Assembly (NCBI GenBank): GCA_030838265.1
Contig: JAUTXA010000042.1
Coordinates: 1-23,097, forward strand
Length of the DNA: 23,097 nt
Source of the DNA: Actinomycetota bacterium
Lineage (GTDB): Bacteria; Actinomycetota; Acidimicrobiia; Acidimicrobiales; BP-101
Reading direction: 5' to 3'
Each line of letters starts with the position of its first letter. The stretch's first letter is position 1. Shown one piece after another: positions 6,519 through 13,453 of the stretch. Position numbers and translations under genes: made by a program. The notes under the pieces were generated by a model, which was not told the origin of the DNA, did not search any database, and saw nothing but the letters and a program-made list of their open reading frames with translations.

Positions 6519-8783
6519 CTTGGCCACCACGCCGTAGCTCGCCACGTACGAGGTCGGGGTCGAGGTGACGAGGCTGTGGGCCCGTCCGCCCGCGTCGCTC
6601 CAGCCCCCGAAGCTGTAGCGGTCGGACCCCACCACTTGAGAGGCGGGAGCCGCGAGCGAGTGGGTGCTCCCCTTGATGACCGTCACCGCGTAGGGAGCGA
6701 GCCGTTGGGTGCCGTCGAAGGCGACGGCGATGCCGGCGGGACGCGATTGAACCGACAGATCGATCGTCTCGGGGTAGAGGTCGCGGGCGACGGTGGCGGT
6801 GTGGCCGAACGAGTCGGTGGCCGTCAGCCGGAGCTGCAGATGGGACGGGTAGTCGTGGTTCGGTCCATCGATCGAGCCCCCGGCGACCCCGGTGAACGAC
6901 TGCACGGGGTGGGTGTGACAGACGTTGCCGGGGCAGTGGTAGAGCACCACGTCCCACGAGAGGCCCTCGGCCGGCAGGGGCGTGTTGGCCTGGTCGGCGG
7001 CGTGGCCGGTGAAAGAGATCGTGTCGCCCACCTTCCAGGTGGAGCCGGCAGACGGCGTGTCGATCACCGGGACGGGCGTCGTCCCCGAGTGGATCGTCAC
7101 GCTCGTCGTGCCCTGACGGCCGTCGGTGTCAGTCACCTGGAGGCCGACGGTGTGATCGCCGTAGGGAAAGGTGTGATTGATGACTTGCCCGGCGGCGTCG
7201 TCGTAGGCGCCGTCGTGATCGAGATCCCACGCGTAGCTCAGCGCCTCGTTGGGGCTGGGGTCCGTCGACCCCGATCCGTCGAGATGGACGTCGAGGGGTG
7301 CCGAGCCGACCGATGGCGAGGCGACGATGTCGGCCCGGGGCGGCTGCACGCCGGTCGGGTAGCTGATGCGATGGATGGCGCCGGTGACGATGTCGACGTA
7401 GAAGAGGTCGCCACCAGGGCCGATCTCGAGGTCGACCGGGAACGACGCACCGTCGTCGAAGACCTTGACCGTGGTGGGGTCAGGGACGCCGTCGGAGCCC
7501 GCCCGTATCGACCAGATGCACTGGCGGGCGTAGTCGGCGAAGAAGAGGGTGCCGCCGTAGGCAGTCGGATAGGAGCCGCCCTGGTAGAAAGCCAGGCCCG
7601 AGATGGCCGCCGTGCTCATCGGGCACGTCTCGTTGGGATCGATCTTGGTCTGGTGGGTGTAGCTGAAGAACGGCGGCTTCGCCGTCCCCGCGTTGTAGAG
7701 CTGGGTGCAGAGGTTGAAGCCCGTCGCGCTGTAGCCAGGCTGCTGCTCCGCGCCCTCGTAGCAAGGCCAGCCGAAGTTGGCGACCGGCGCCGCGGTCGGG
7801 CTGGCGATGCGGTTGATCTCCTCGGTGGTGTTCCAACCAACGTCGCCCACCCACAGCTCCGACGTCCCGGGACGGAAGGCGAAGCGGAATGGGTTGCGGT
7901 AGCCGTAGCTGACGATGCGGCGGGCGTTGGTGTCGCCGGTGGTGGTTGGGTTCCCGGGGGCCGGCGCGCCGGTGGCGGAGTCGATGCGGATGATCGACCC
8001 GTCGAGCCCGGTCGGGTCGCCCGTGGTCTGCATGTCCTGGCTGCGCAGCGCCCCGCCCTCTGACGTCGGCGCCGTCAGGTTGGTCCCGACGCCCGTCGGA
8101 GGGTCGCCGCACGGGTTCTTCTTGGGGCTCCCGAACTGGCCGTAGTCGACAGTGTCGAAGCTGGCTCCGTCGCCCGCCCCGGCGTAGAGGTAGCCGTCGG
8201 GTCCGAAGGCGACCGTCCCGATGGAGTGGCTGGGGAATTGCTGGCACCAGTCGTTCACGAGCACCTGCTCGGCACCGCTCATCAACCCGTCGTTGCCGAC
8301 CGTGAGCCGCGACACCCGGGCCGAGACCACGCAGCCGTCGGTGGTGGCGCCGGGAGGGTTGGGGCAGGAGTCGGTGCTGACGTCGCTGGGCGGCCACTTG
8401 GGCGCCGTCCCGCCGATGTCGGCGTTGGCCGTGTAGGCGATGTAGAGATGAGGATCGGTCGGGAAGTTGGGGGCCAGGGTCAGCCCCAGCAGGCCGCGGT
8501 CGGAGTAGTTGTAGACCTGGGTCCGCAGATCGGCGAAGACGCGAGGTGCGGGGTCGCTCAGGCCGGTGAAGACCTTGATCGTCCCCCGCTTCTCAGCCAC
8601 GAACACCCGGCCGTCAGGCGAGAAGCGCACCGCCGTGGGCACGTCGAGCTCGCCGATGACGAGGTTGTCCTGAAAACCGGCGGGGAGGCCAGACGCGGTG
8701 GCCGAGGCCTTCGGGGCCGACGAGAGGACGGCCGGAACGAGGGCGCCGAACAGCACCGCAGCCGCGACGACCCGCCGCCTCAT
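5763..8783 (-). CDS. Secreted PQQ-type glucose/sorbosone dehydrogenase with PKD domain and six-repeat C-terminus
   Basis: About 1006 residues. A signal peptide (MRRRVVAAAVLFGALVPAVL, with ATASG near the cleavage site) precedes a six-bladed propeller of the glucose/sorbosone dehydrogenase family (about 35-480). Family signatures are DRGLLGLTLAPNFP, HSIGTVAFGPDGYLYAGAGD and YRNPFRFAFRPG..ELWVGDVGWNTTEEIN. Such enzymes oxidise sugars with PQQ outside the membrane; the substrate here is unknown. A PKD domain follows (about 484-563, GSGSTDPSPNEALSYAWDLD). An Ig-like linker region leads to six tandem repeats (about 756-1006) of the type G-Y-x-L-D-x-F/Y-G-G-x-H...D-x-A-R. The alternative starts are GTG at 8795 and an ATG-like extension to 8855; ATG 8783 best fits the signal peptide. 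It is transcribed toward the ECF sigma gene. Confidence 0.9.
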   Translation of the reverse strand: MRRRVVAAAVLFGALVPAVLSSAPKASATASGLPAGFQDNLVIGELDVPTAVRFSPDGRVFVAEKRGTIKVFTGLSDPAPRVFADLRTQVYNYSDRGLLGLTLAPNFPTDPHLYIAYTANADIGGTAPKWPPSDVSTDSCPNPPGATTDGCVVSARVSRLTVGNDGLMSGAEQVLVNDWCQQFPSHSIGTVAFGPDGYLYAGAGDGASFDTVDYGQFGSPKKNPCGDPPTGVGTNLTAPTSEGGALRSQDMQTTGDPTGLDGSIIRIDSATGAPAPGNPTTTGDTNARRIVSYGYRNPFRFAFRPGTSELWVGDVGWNTTEEINRIASPTAAPVANFGWPCYEGAEQQPGYSATGFNLCTQLYNAGTAKPPFFSYTHQTKIDPNETCPMSTAAISGLAFYQGGSYPTAYGGTLFFADYARQCIWSIRAGSDGVPDPTTVKVFDDGASFPVDLEIGPGGDLFYVDIVTGAIHRISYPTGVQPPRADIVASPSVGSAPLDVHLDGSGSTDPSPNEALSYAWDLDHDGAYDDAAGQVINHTFPYGDHTVGLQVTDTDGRQGTTSVTIHSGTTPVPVIDTPSAGSTWKVGDTISFTGHAADQANTPLPAEGLSWDVVLYHCPGNVCHTHPVQSFTGVAGGSIDGPNHDYPSHLQLRLTATDSFGHTATVARDLYPETIDLSVQSRPAGIAVAFDGTQRLAPYAVTVIKGSTHSLAAPASQVVGSDRYSFGGWSDAGGRAHSLVTSTPTSYVASYGVVAKGYLLDGFGGLHAVNGAAPATGGATFSFDIARAVALAPDGQSGYVLDGFGGLHGFNAAPPVAGTPYFAGRDLARDLVLTGAGQGYVLDAYGGIHRFGGAPDLGAGPYFPGFDIARRLALVPGHPRWAYVLDGYGGVHAIGGAPALPGPYFAGHDVARGLTLRSTGGGYLLDAFGGVHALGSAPPVSTDPGTYTAGVPSAAALVLTDPAALGESGGYVASGFGAVTRFGTPFAIARPATFGYDITRGLALSIR

Positions 8784-8842
8784 CGCCCTCGTCACCCCCA
8801 CGGTCACCCGAGGGTGGCAGTGGGGGCGCGACGTGTCAACGG

Positions 8843-8863
8843 CCGTCCCGGGCATGCGGACGG
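8843..8863 (-). terminator. Short hairpin between sigma factor and dehydrogenase genes
   Basis: CCGTCC (8843-8848) and GGACGG (8858-8863) can pair around a 9-base loop, just after the sigma factor stop in the direction of transcription. There is no T-run and the stem is only 6 pairs, so any terminator role is weak. The remaining bases up to 8784 show nothing else clear. Confidence 0.25.
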
Positions 8864-8872
8864 GGCGAAGCC

Positions 8873-9811
8873 TCAGACAGTCAGAAGGTCGCGAGCGCCG
8901 GTGTCGCTCGAGGGGTGACGCAGCTTCGACATGGCCCGGGCCTCGATCTGGCGGATGCGCTCCCGGGTCAGGTTGAAGTGCTCGCCCACCTCTTCGAGGG
9001 TGCGGGGCTCGCCCCGGTCGAGACCGAAGCGCAGGCGCAGGATCTCGCGCTCCCGCTCGTCGAGCGGGCCCAGCAGGCGGGCGATCTCGGCGGGCAGCAG
9101 GGCGGTCGCCGCCACCTCGAAGGGTGACTCGGCGGAGCGATCCTCGACCACGTCGCCCAACTCGGCGTCGCCGTCCTCACGGAGAGGCTCGGAGAGCGAG
9201 AGGGGCTCGGCCGCGAAGCGCAGGGCCTCGGTGACCTTGTCCTCGGGCATCTCGACCTCGGCCGAGAGCTCAGAGAGGGTCGCGGGCCGGCCCAGCTTGA
9301 GCTCGAGCCGGGACCGGGCCTTCTGCAGCCGGGCGAGGGTGTCGCCGGCGTGCACAGGGAGGCGAATGGTGCGGCCCGTGTTGGCGATGCCGCGGGTGAT
9401 GGCCTGACGAATCCACCACGTGGCATAGGTCGAGAACTTGAAGCCCTTGCGCCAGTCGAACTTCTCGACCGCGTGCATGAGGCCCAGATTCCCTTCTTGG
9501 ATGAGATCGAGCAGGGGCAGGCCCGACGCCTGGTACTTCTTGGCGATCGAGACCACGAGGCGCAGGTTCGACTGCACGAAGGTCTGTTGGGCGTTGTCGC
9601 CCGAGTGGATGGCACGACGCAGCTCGCGCTTGCGCGCCGCAGTCAGCTCGCGGGCCTTGGCCTCGAGCTCGACGCGCGCCTCGTTCCCGGCCTCGATGGC
9701 CTGGGCGAGACGAACCTCGTCGTCCTTGGTCAGCAGTGGGTACTGCCCTATGTCGGTGAGGTACAGCCGGACGAGGTCTTCCTCATCCCGCTCTACACGC
9801 TCCTTCGGCAC
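8873..9811 (-). CDS. Group 2 (SigB/HrdB-like) sigma-70 factor
   Basis: A 312-residue sigma factor with regions 1.2 to 4. Region 1.2 is at about 9-43 (DLVRLYLTDIGQYPLLTKDD). Region 2 is at about 72-148 (NLRLVVSIAKKYQASGLPLL, LIQEGNLGLMHAVEKFDW, FKFSTYATWWIRQAITR). Region 3 is at about 150-230, and region 4 at about 245-300 with helix-turn-helix LEEVGEHFNLTRERIRQIEA. The long region 1.1 of a primary sigma factor is missing and the protein is short, so this is more likely a non-essential primary-like (group 2) sigma than the housekeeping one. The start is GTG at 9811-9809, with AGAAGG 9 bases upstream. The divergent neighbour begins at 10015. Confidence 0.93.
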   Translation of the reverse strand: MPKERVERDEEDLVRLYLTDIGQYPLLTKDDEVRLAQAIEAGNEARVELEAKARELTAARKRELRRAIHSGDNAQQTFVQSNLRLVVSIAKKYQASGLPLLDLIQEGNLGLMHAVEKFDWRKGFKFSTYATWWIRQAITRGIANTGRTIRLPVHAGDTLARLQKARSRLELKLGRPATLSELSAEVEMPEDKVTEALRFAAEPLSLSEPLREDGDAELGDVVEDRSAESPFEVAATALLPAEIARLLGPLDEREREILRLRFGLDRGEPRTLEEVGEHFNLTRERIRQIEARAMSKLRHPSSDTGARDLLTV

Positions 9812-9850
9812 AGATACAACCCTTCTTGTTGCATTTTGGTCAGGCTTTAG

Positions 9851-9862
9851 GCCAACGTTGGC
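9851..9862. promoter_or_regulatory. 12-base perfect palindrome upstream of the sigma factor gene
   Basis: GCCAACGTTGGC is fully self-complementary and sits 40 bases before the sigma start, inside the 203-base divergent region (9812-10014). It could be an operator. The same region also holds a GC hairpin (CCGCC-CTCG-GGCGG, 9879-9892) and GAACGTTC near 9967. I found no convincing -35/-10 pair on either strand. Confidence 0.35.
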
Positions 9863-10014
9863 GAGGCCCCGGGCATTCCCGCCCTCGGGCGGTGGTCGTC
9901 ACGCGGGATGCAAGGCCATGCTACGGGAGGTGTCAACCCATCTTCCCGGTGGTTTGTCCGTTATCAGAACGTTCGACGCCTTCGTCGACAATCCCTGCCG
10001 AGGTTTTCCCCAAG

Positions 10015-10329
10015 ATGGCCGACGAAGTCGAGGTGACGATCGTGACCATGGTGTTCGACGCCGCCGTCCCTGAGGGATTGATGGGCGTGCTCTCGAAGTA
10101 CGTCGTCCTCTCTCGCCAGCAGCCCGGCTGCCGCAACATCGACCTCTGCCTGTCGGCCACACGGCCGAACCGCTTCCTCATCGTCCAGAAGTGGGAGTCA
10201 CCTGAGGCCCAGCGTGGCCATTTCGACTCGGCCGAGATGGTCGAGATGGCCGCCGCCTGCACCGGTCTGCTCACCGGACCCCCCCAAATCGACCTCTATG
10301 AGGGTATGTCGGCCCACGACCTGGCTTAG
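10015..10329 (+). CDS. Antibiotic biosynthesis monooxygenase (ABM)-domain protein
   Basis: A 104-residue protein with the small ferredoxin-like ABM/quinol-monooxygenase fold. Signatures are a first strand EVTIVTMVFDAA, then VLSRQQPGCRNIDLCLSATRPNRFLIVQKWESPEAQRGHFDSAEM. The 'PGC..y......p..f...e.W.s.ea...H..s' pattern is typical of the family. Members act on quinones or polyketide substrates or are uncharacterised; no substrate can be named here. The ATG at 10015 is chosen because the homologous strand starts there; the frame stays open upstream but reads as non-coding. A GAGG is 11 bases before it, a long spacing. It converges with the gene ending at 10326, and their stops interlock. Confidence 0.75.
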   Translation: MADEVEVTIVTMVFDAAVPEGLMGVLSKYVVLSRQQPGCRNIDLCLSATRPNRFLIVQKWESPEAQRGHFDSAEMVEMAAACTGLLTGPPQIDLYEGMSAHDLA

Positions 10330-10892
10330 GCCGAGGCGGCTTCCTTGGCCGCCGCCGTCTCCTGGCAGGCGGCCTCGATGTCGGCCCAGGTGAGGTCGAC
10401 GCCGTTCCAGAGGCGATCGAAGGCGGCGTCGGCCACGTCGTTGAAGCCGTGGCGGTTGCGGAAGTGGTACAGCCGCCGTGACCTCGAGGCGGGCAGCCCG
10501 GCTCGCTCGGCCCGGCCCACGGCGTAGGCGTCCCACGCCACCTGCTGCGGGAGGGTCAGGCCATCGTCGTCTGGGGCGTCGGCGAACCCGCCACCGAGGC
10601 GATCGTGGGCCCGGAAGAGGAGGCGGCCGGCCACGTCCTGCACCGACTGGTCACTCAGCTGGCGGGGACGCTTGGCGTCCTCGAAGGCGCCGCCTTCGAC
10701 CCAGATGCTGATGGGATCGAGGCTCACCGTCTTGGTGCGGCCGAGGGGCACGCGCTCGTCGACCTCGACCCGGATCTCGGCGTCGGCGGCGAAGCCCGCC
10801 TTGTCGGCCGCCTCCCCGACCAGCTCGGCGATCCGGCCCGAGTCGAAGAAGACCAGGTTGTAGGTCTCCGGCGTGACGATCACCTTGGCCAT
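10326..10892 (-). CDS. Unrecognised protein, third gene of the ferritin-like operon
   Basis: A 188-residue soluble protein with no signal peptide or membrane helix, and no family I can name. The first half looks alpha/beta (MAKVIVTPETYNLVFFDSGR, then acidic AEIRVEVDERVPLG). The second half is helical, with a charged stretch SRSRRLYHFRNRHGFNDVADAAFDRLWNGV and an Ala/Glu-rich end. The ATG shares one base with the upstream stop (TGATG), and GAGG lies 7 bases before it, so it is co-translated with the ferritin-like gene. Its stop (TAA) interlocks with the TAG of the convergent ABM gene, 10326-10329. Confidence 0.7.
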   Translation of the reverse strand: MAKVIVTPETYNLVFFDSGRIAELVGEAADKAGFAADAEIRVEVDERVPLGRTKTVSLDPISIWVEGGAFEDAKRPRQLSDQSVQDVAGRLLFRAHDRLGGGFADAPDDDGLTLPQQVAWDAYAVGRAERAGLPASRSRRLYHFRNRHGFNDVADAAFDRLWNGVDLTWADIEAACQETAAAKEAASA

Positions 10893-11737
10893 CAGGAGGC
10901 CTCGGTCAGGGCGCGCTGGGCGATGCGGGCCCGGGCCTCGTCGCGCGATTGGCGCGAGAGCTCAGAGATCTCGTCGATCTCGTCGGTGCTGAACCCGGCC
11001 AGCTCGCGGAAGCGGCGAGCGAGCCTGATGGTCGAGTCTTCCTCCTCGCCCCGGAACCCGGCGCCGGAGAAGAGCTTGTCGACGACCCGCTGGAACTCGA
11101 GGGCGCGGGATCGGCGCTCGGGGTCCTTCTCGGTGAGCCGGCGCAACCAGTCCGAGCCCATCTTCACGTGGGTGACCTCGTCGGCCAACATCCAGTCCTC
11201 GCAGAAGTGCAGGAGGGGGTCGCCGGTCTCGGCACCGAACTCGCGCATGGTGTTGAAGACGTCGATGGCCAAGCCCTCGAGGGCGCGGTTCACACCAGTG
11301 AGGCGGAGGACCGGATCGGGGTTGCACGCCGCCTCGAAGAGCACGGTGGTCTCGGCGAACTCGCCGATCTCGGTTCCCATCCACTCGCCCAGCTTCACCG
11401 AGATCTCGCAGTGGCGAGCCTCGTCCCAGCACTGGCGGGCCATGTCGAGCTTGAGCTCGAACGGGACCTCGTCGTCGCCGGTGCCCACCTCGAAGTCGAA
11501 GCAGGTGCGCCCGGCGCCCTCGAGGGCCTGGATCTCGCCCGTGAAGATGCCGTGCATCAGGCTCCGAGCCCGGTCGGGCGAGCCGGGCCGGGCCGGGTCG
11601 AGGCGCCGACGCATCCCGGTGCCCCCGGTGCGGCCGACCATGACGGCATTTCGGGGATCGCTGAACTGGTCTTCGAGGCTGAGGCGCTCGAAGCGCGAGT
11701 CGCGGGCCAGCGACGTGACGTCGTTGTGCTTCTTCAC
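10892..11737 (-). CDS. Ferritin-like di-iron (DUF455-type) protein
   Basis: A 281-residue protein starting at GTG 11737-11735, which overlaps the upstream stop as GTGA. It has the layout of a four-helix ferritin-like di-iron protein. A first carboxylate lies in GEIQALEGAGRT (E68 or E73), followed by a first ExxH in MARQCWDEARHCE (E106, H109). A further Glu occurs in NRALEGLAIDVF (E154), with a second ExxH in WMLADEVTHVKMG (E187, H190). This set matches the standard E/ExxH/E/ExxH ligand pattern. It resembles DUF455 (ferritin-like) proteins, whose reaction is not established. A Cys-bearing segment (RTCFDFE) follows the first helix ligand. The C-terminal helix (FSTDEIDEISELSRQSRDEA) is highly charged. 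Oxidase, hydroxylase or iron storage functions are all possible. Confidence 0.8.
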   Translation of the reverse strand: MKKHNDVTSLARDSRFERLSLEDQFSDPRNAVMVGRTGGTGMRRRLDPARPGSPDRARSLMHGIFTGEIQALEGAGRTCFDFEVGTGDDEVPFELKLDMARQCWDEARHCEISVKLGEWMGTEIGEFAETTVLFEAACNPDPVLRLTGVNRALEGLAIDVFNTMREFGAETGDPLLHFCEDWMLADEVTHVKMGSDWLRRLTEKDPERRSRALEFQRVVDKLFSGAGFRGEEEDSTIRLARRFRELAGFSTDEIDEISELSRQSRDEARARIAQRALTEAS

Positions 11738-12402
11738 GCCGGTGCCCCGACCGTCTCGGCGCTGGCCTGCGACTCGCCGCCGAGGCTGCCGGGCCCGACG
11801 ATGCCGCCGGCCTTCAACAAGATCTTCTCGAGGCGGATCTGCTGGGCGGCGGCCCGCTCGATCTCGTCGTCGGTCTCGATGAGCGACTGCAGGAGCATCT
11901 CGCCGTTGGTCCAGTCCTCGTACTCGTCGTGGAGGATGAACTTGATCGACCTGATGGTGGGCGCGTCGGTGATGGTCGAGGTGTTGTTCAGGTGGTACGT
12001 GTACGCCGCGATCTTGGCCGGGATGAGCACCCGGTAGACGCCGACCAGCTTCTCGATGGTCTGCTCCGGGGCCTCGGGCTCGGTCATGGCCTCGAAGAAC
12101 TCGACGATGTGGTCGTTGGCCGGCGCGGTCAGGCGCTCGGGGTTCATCTCCCGCAGCTCGGGCAGGCGCTTGTTCCAGAGGTCGGCGTGCCAGGCGTGGT
12201 GGTAGGTGTGGGTGCCGAGGCGCATCTTCACGTCGAGCTCGGGCACGGTGGGCACCCATCCCCCGAGAGCCTCGAACAGGCGCATCTCGACCCACTTGTA
12301 GTGGCCGACCCTCTTGGCCGTCTCCTCGACGGTGAACGAACCCGGGAGCTCCCGCCGGTCCCACGGGGCGAAAGCGGCTCGGGGCTTCTTGGCGTCGGCC
12401 AT
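11734..12402 (-). CDS. Helical protein of unknown function, possibly a degenerate ferritin-like partner
   Basis: A 222-residue soluble helical protein and the first gene of the three-gene operon. The start ATG at 12402 has AAGGAG 10 bases upstream; the longer open frame above it covers the promoter and is not coding. Histidine-rich helix THTYHHAWHADLWNKRLPEL (about 65-82) and HDEYEDWTNGE (158-168) are placed much like metal-ligand helices in ferritin-like proteins. No ExxH motif is present, so a di-iron site of the usual kind is unlikely. It may be a paralogue that lost the metal, or a scaffold for the di-iron partner with which it overlaps by 4 bases. The family is unrecognised. Confidence 0.72.
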   Translation of the reverse strand: MADAKKPRAAFAPWDRRELPGSFTVEETAKRVGHYKWVEMRLFEALGGWVPTVPELDVKMRLGTHTYHHAWHADLWNKRLPELREMNPERLTAPANDHIVEFFEAMTEPEAPEQTIEKLVGVYRVLIPAKIAAYTYHLNNTSTITDAPTIRSIKFILHDEYEDWTNGEMLLQSLIETDDEIERAAAQQIRLEKILLKAGGIVGPGSLGGESQASAETVGAPA

Positions 12403-12436
12403 CAGTCGGATGCTCCTTCGGTGGGGCGCAGATTTC

Positions 12437-12454
12437 GCTGACCGGTGCGTCAGC
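12437..12454. promoter_or_regulatory. Second operator-like inverted repeat near the predicted transcription start
   Basis: GCTGAC-N6-GTCAGC is a perfect split inverted repeat. Its core TGACCG-N4-GTCA is shared with the upstream palindrome at the same spacing, so the two look like two sites for one regulator. Their centres are 38 bases apart, and this one covers the first transcribed bases. Confidence 0.5.
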
Positions 12455-12462
12455 CAGGGGCA

Positions 12463-12491
12463 AGCATTCCGCCCGTTGACCGCGCGGTCAA
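12463..12491 (-). promoter_or_regulatory. Promoter of the ferritin-like operon
   Basis: On the minus strand TTGACC (12491-12486) and AATGCT (12468-12463) are separated by exactly 17 bases, a good sigma-70-type -35/-10 pair. Transcription would start near 12456, about 54 bases before the ATG at 12402. The -35 overlaps the stop codon of the upstream EamA gene. Confidence 0.55.
12476..12491. promoter_or_regulatory. TetR-type operator palindrome covering the -35 box
   Basis: TTGACCGCGCGGTCAA is a perfect 16-base palindrome. Its form is typical of TetR-family operators. It covers the -35 hexamer of the ferritin-like operon promoter, so binding would block RNA polymerase. No regulator gene lies in the window. 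Confidence 0.6.
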
Positions 12492-13453
12492 GTGGCTCGG
12501 CGGGCCATGGGTATCTCGGCCACGGCGATGCCGGCCAGGATGAGCACCGCCCCGGCCACGCCGACGAGGCCCAAGCGGTCGCCGGCCAGGTAGCCCGCGC
12601 CCGCGGCGGCGACGGGCTCGATGGTGAGCAGCAGCGAGGTGCGCGTCGGGCCCACCCGGCGTTGGCCCCACACCTGGAGGGCGAAGGCGACGGCCGAGGC
12701 GAACACCCCGGTAAAGGCGGCCGCGACCCAGACCTTGGCCGTGAAGTGATAGCCACCCATGAAGAAGCCCGGCACCAGGCAGCCGACCCCCACGACCAGC
12801 AGCTGGATGAAGTTGAGCTGCAGGGTGTCGTGATGCGGCGCGACCTGGGCCAGCACGACGATGTTCACGGCGAAGGCGGCGGCGCAACCGACCGTCAGGA
12901 TCTCGCCGTGGCCCAGGTGCACGCCCCGGCCGGTGAGCAGGAAGAGCCCGACGCAGGCCACCACCACGCCGAGAAGGGTGGACGCCGTCGGGAAGCGACG
13001 AAGGAACACCGCCGAGATGATGGGGACGAAGACGACGAGCAGATAGGTGATGAAGGCCGAGACCGACGAGGTCGTGTACTGGAGGCCAGCGGTCTGAAAG
13101 AGGTAGCCGATCAGAAGCGGGACACCCGCCGCGACACCGGCGTTGGTCACGCCGCCCCAACCGTCCCGCGGCGTGCGGCCCCGCAAGAAGGGGACCAGGG
13201 CGGCCGCGCCGATCAGGAAGCGCACCGCAAGGAACGGCACCACGGCGGCGTGGGCCACCGCCGTCTTCACGACCACGAAGGTGCTGCCGAAGAGCAGGGC
13301 AGCGCCGACGACAGCCAGGTGCGACCACAGGGGCCGGCGCGACGAGGTGGCCCTGGTCAGCCTCGGTAGCCGTTGGTGATCGGCAGGCGGCGGTCTTTGC
13401 CGAATGCCTTCGGGGTGACGCGCACGCCGGGGGCCGACTGACGCCGCTTCCAC
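12488..13453 (-). CDS. EamA-family (DMT) transporter
   Basis: A ten-helix inner-membrane transporter of the drug/metabolite superfamily with two EamA repeats. The first begins WSHLAVVGAALLFGSTFVVV and contains VRFLIGAAALVPFLRGR and FQTAGLQYTTSSVSAFITYL. The second includes LTVGCAAAFAVNIVVLAQVA and ends QRRVGPTRTSLLLTIEPVAAAGAGYLAGD. These proteins export metabolites; the substrate is unknown. The start is uncertain. The only standard in-frame start is GTG at 13453, overlapping nadE by 97 bases, but residues before TRATSSRRPLW look like a nadE shadow. A CTG at 13360 forms a CTGA overlap with the nadE stop and would give a normal-length protein. It is co-transcribed with nadE. Confidence 0.87.
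   Translation of the reverse strand: MEAASVGPRRARHPEGIRQRPPPADHQRLPRLTRATSSRRPLWSHLAVVGAALLFGSTFVVVKTAVAHAAVVPFLAVRFLIGAAALVPFLRGRTPRDGWGGVTNAGVAAGVPLLIGYLFQTAGLQYTTSSVSAFITYLLVVFVPIISAVFLRRFPTASTLLGVVVACVGLFLLTGRGVHLGHGEILTVGCAAAFAVNIVVLAQVAPHHDTLQLNFIQLLVVGVGCLVPGFFMGGYHFTAKVWVAAAFTGVFASAVAFALQVWGQRRVGPTRTSLLLTIEPVAAAGAGYLAGDRLGLVGVAGAVLILAGIAVAEIPMARRAT

Noticed and set aside
5754..8063. A 769-codon plus-strand open frame opposite the sugar dehydrogenase
   Set aside because: It is a GC-driven antisense shadow. Its product is an Arg/Val/Gly-rich string without domains, whereas the minus frame has clear family motifs.
9964..9974. GAACGTTC as an SOS (LexA) box
   Set aside because: The actinobacterial box needs four bases between GAAC and GTTC; here there are none.
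10605..11882. A long plus-strand open frame opposite the ferritin-like operon
   Set aside because: Ser/Arg-rich shadow; the minus genes have motifs, ribosome-binding sites and coupled overlaps.
12403..12756. N-terminal extension of the helical protein at 11734-12402
   Set aside because: It crosses the promoter, both operators and the EamA gene, and reads as low-complexity Ser/Pro/Arg.
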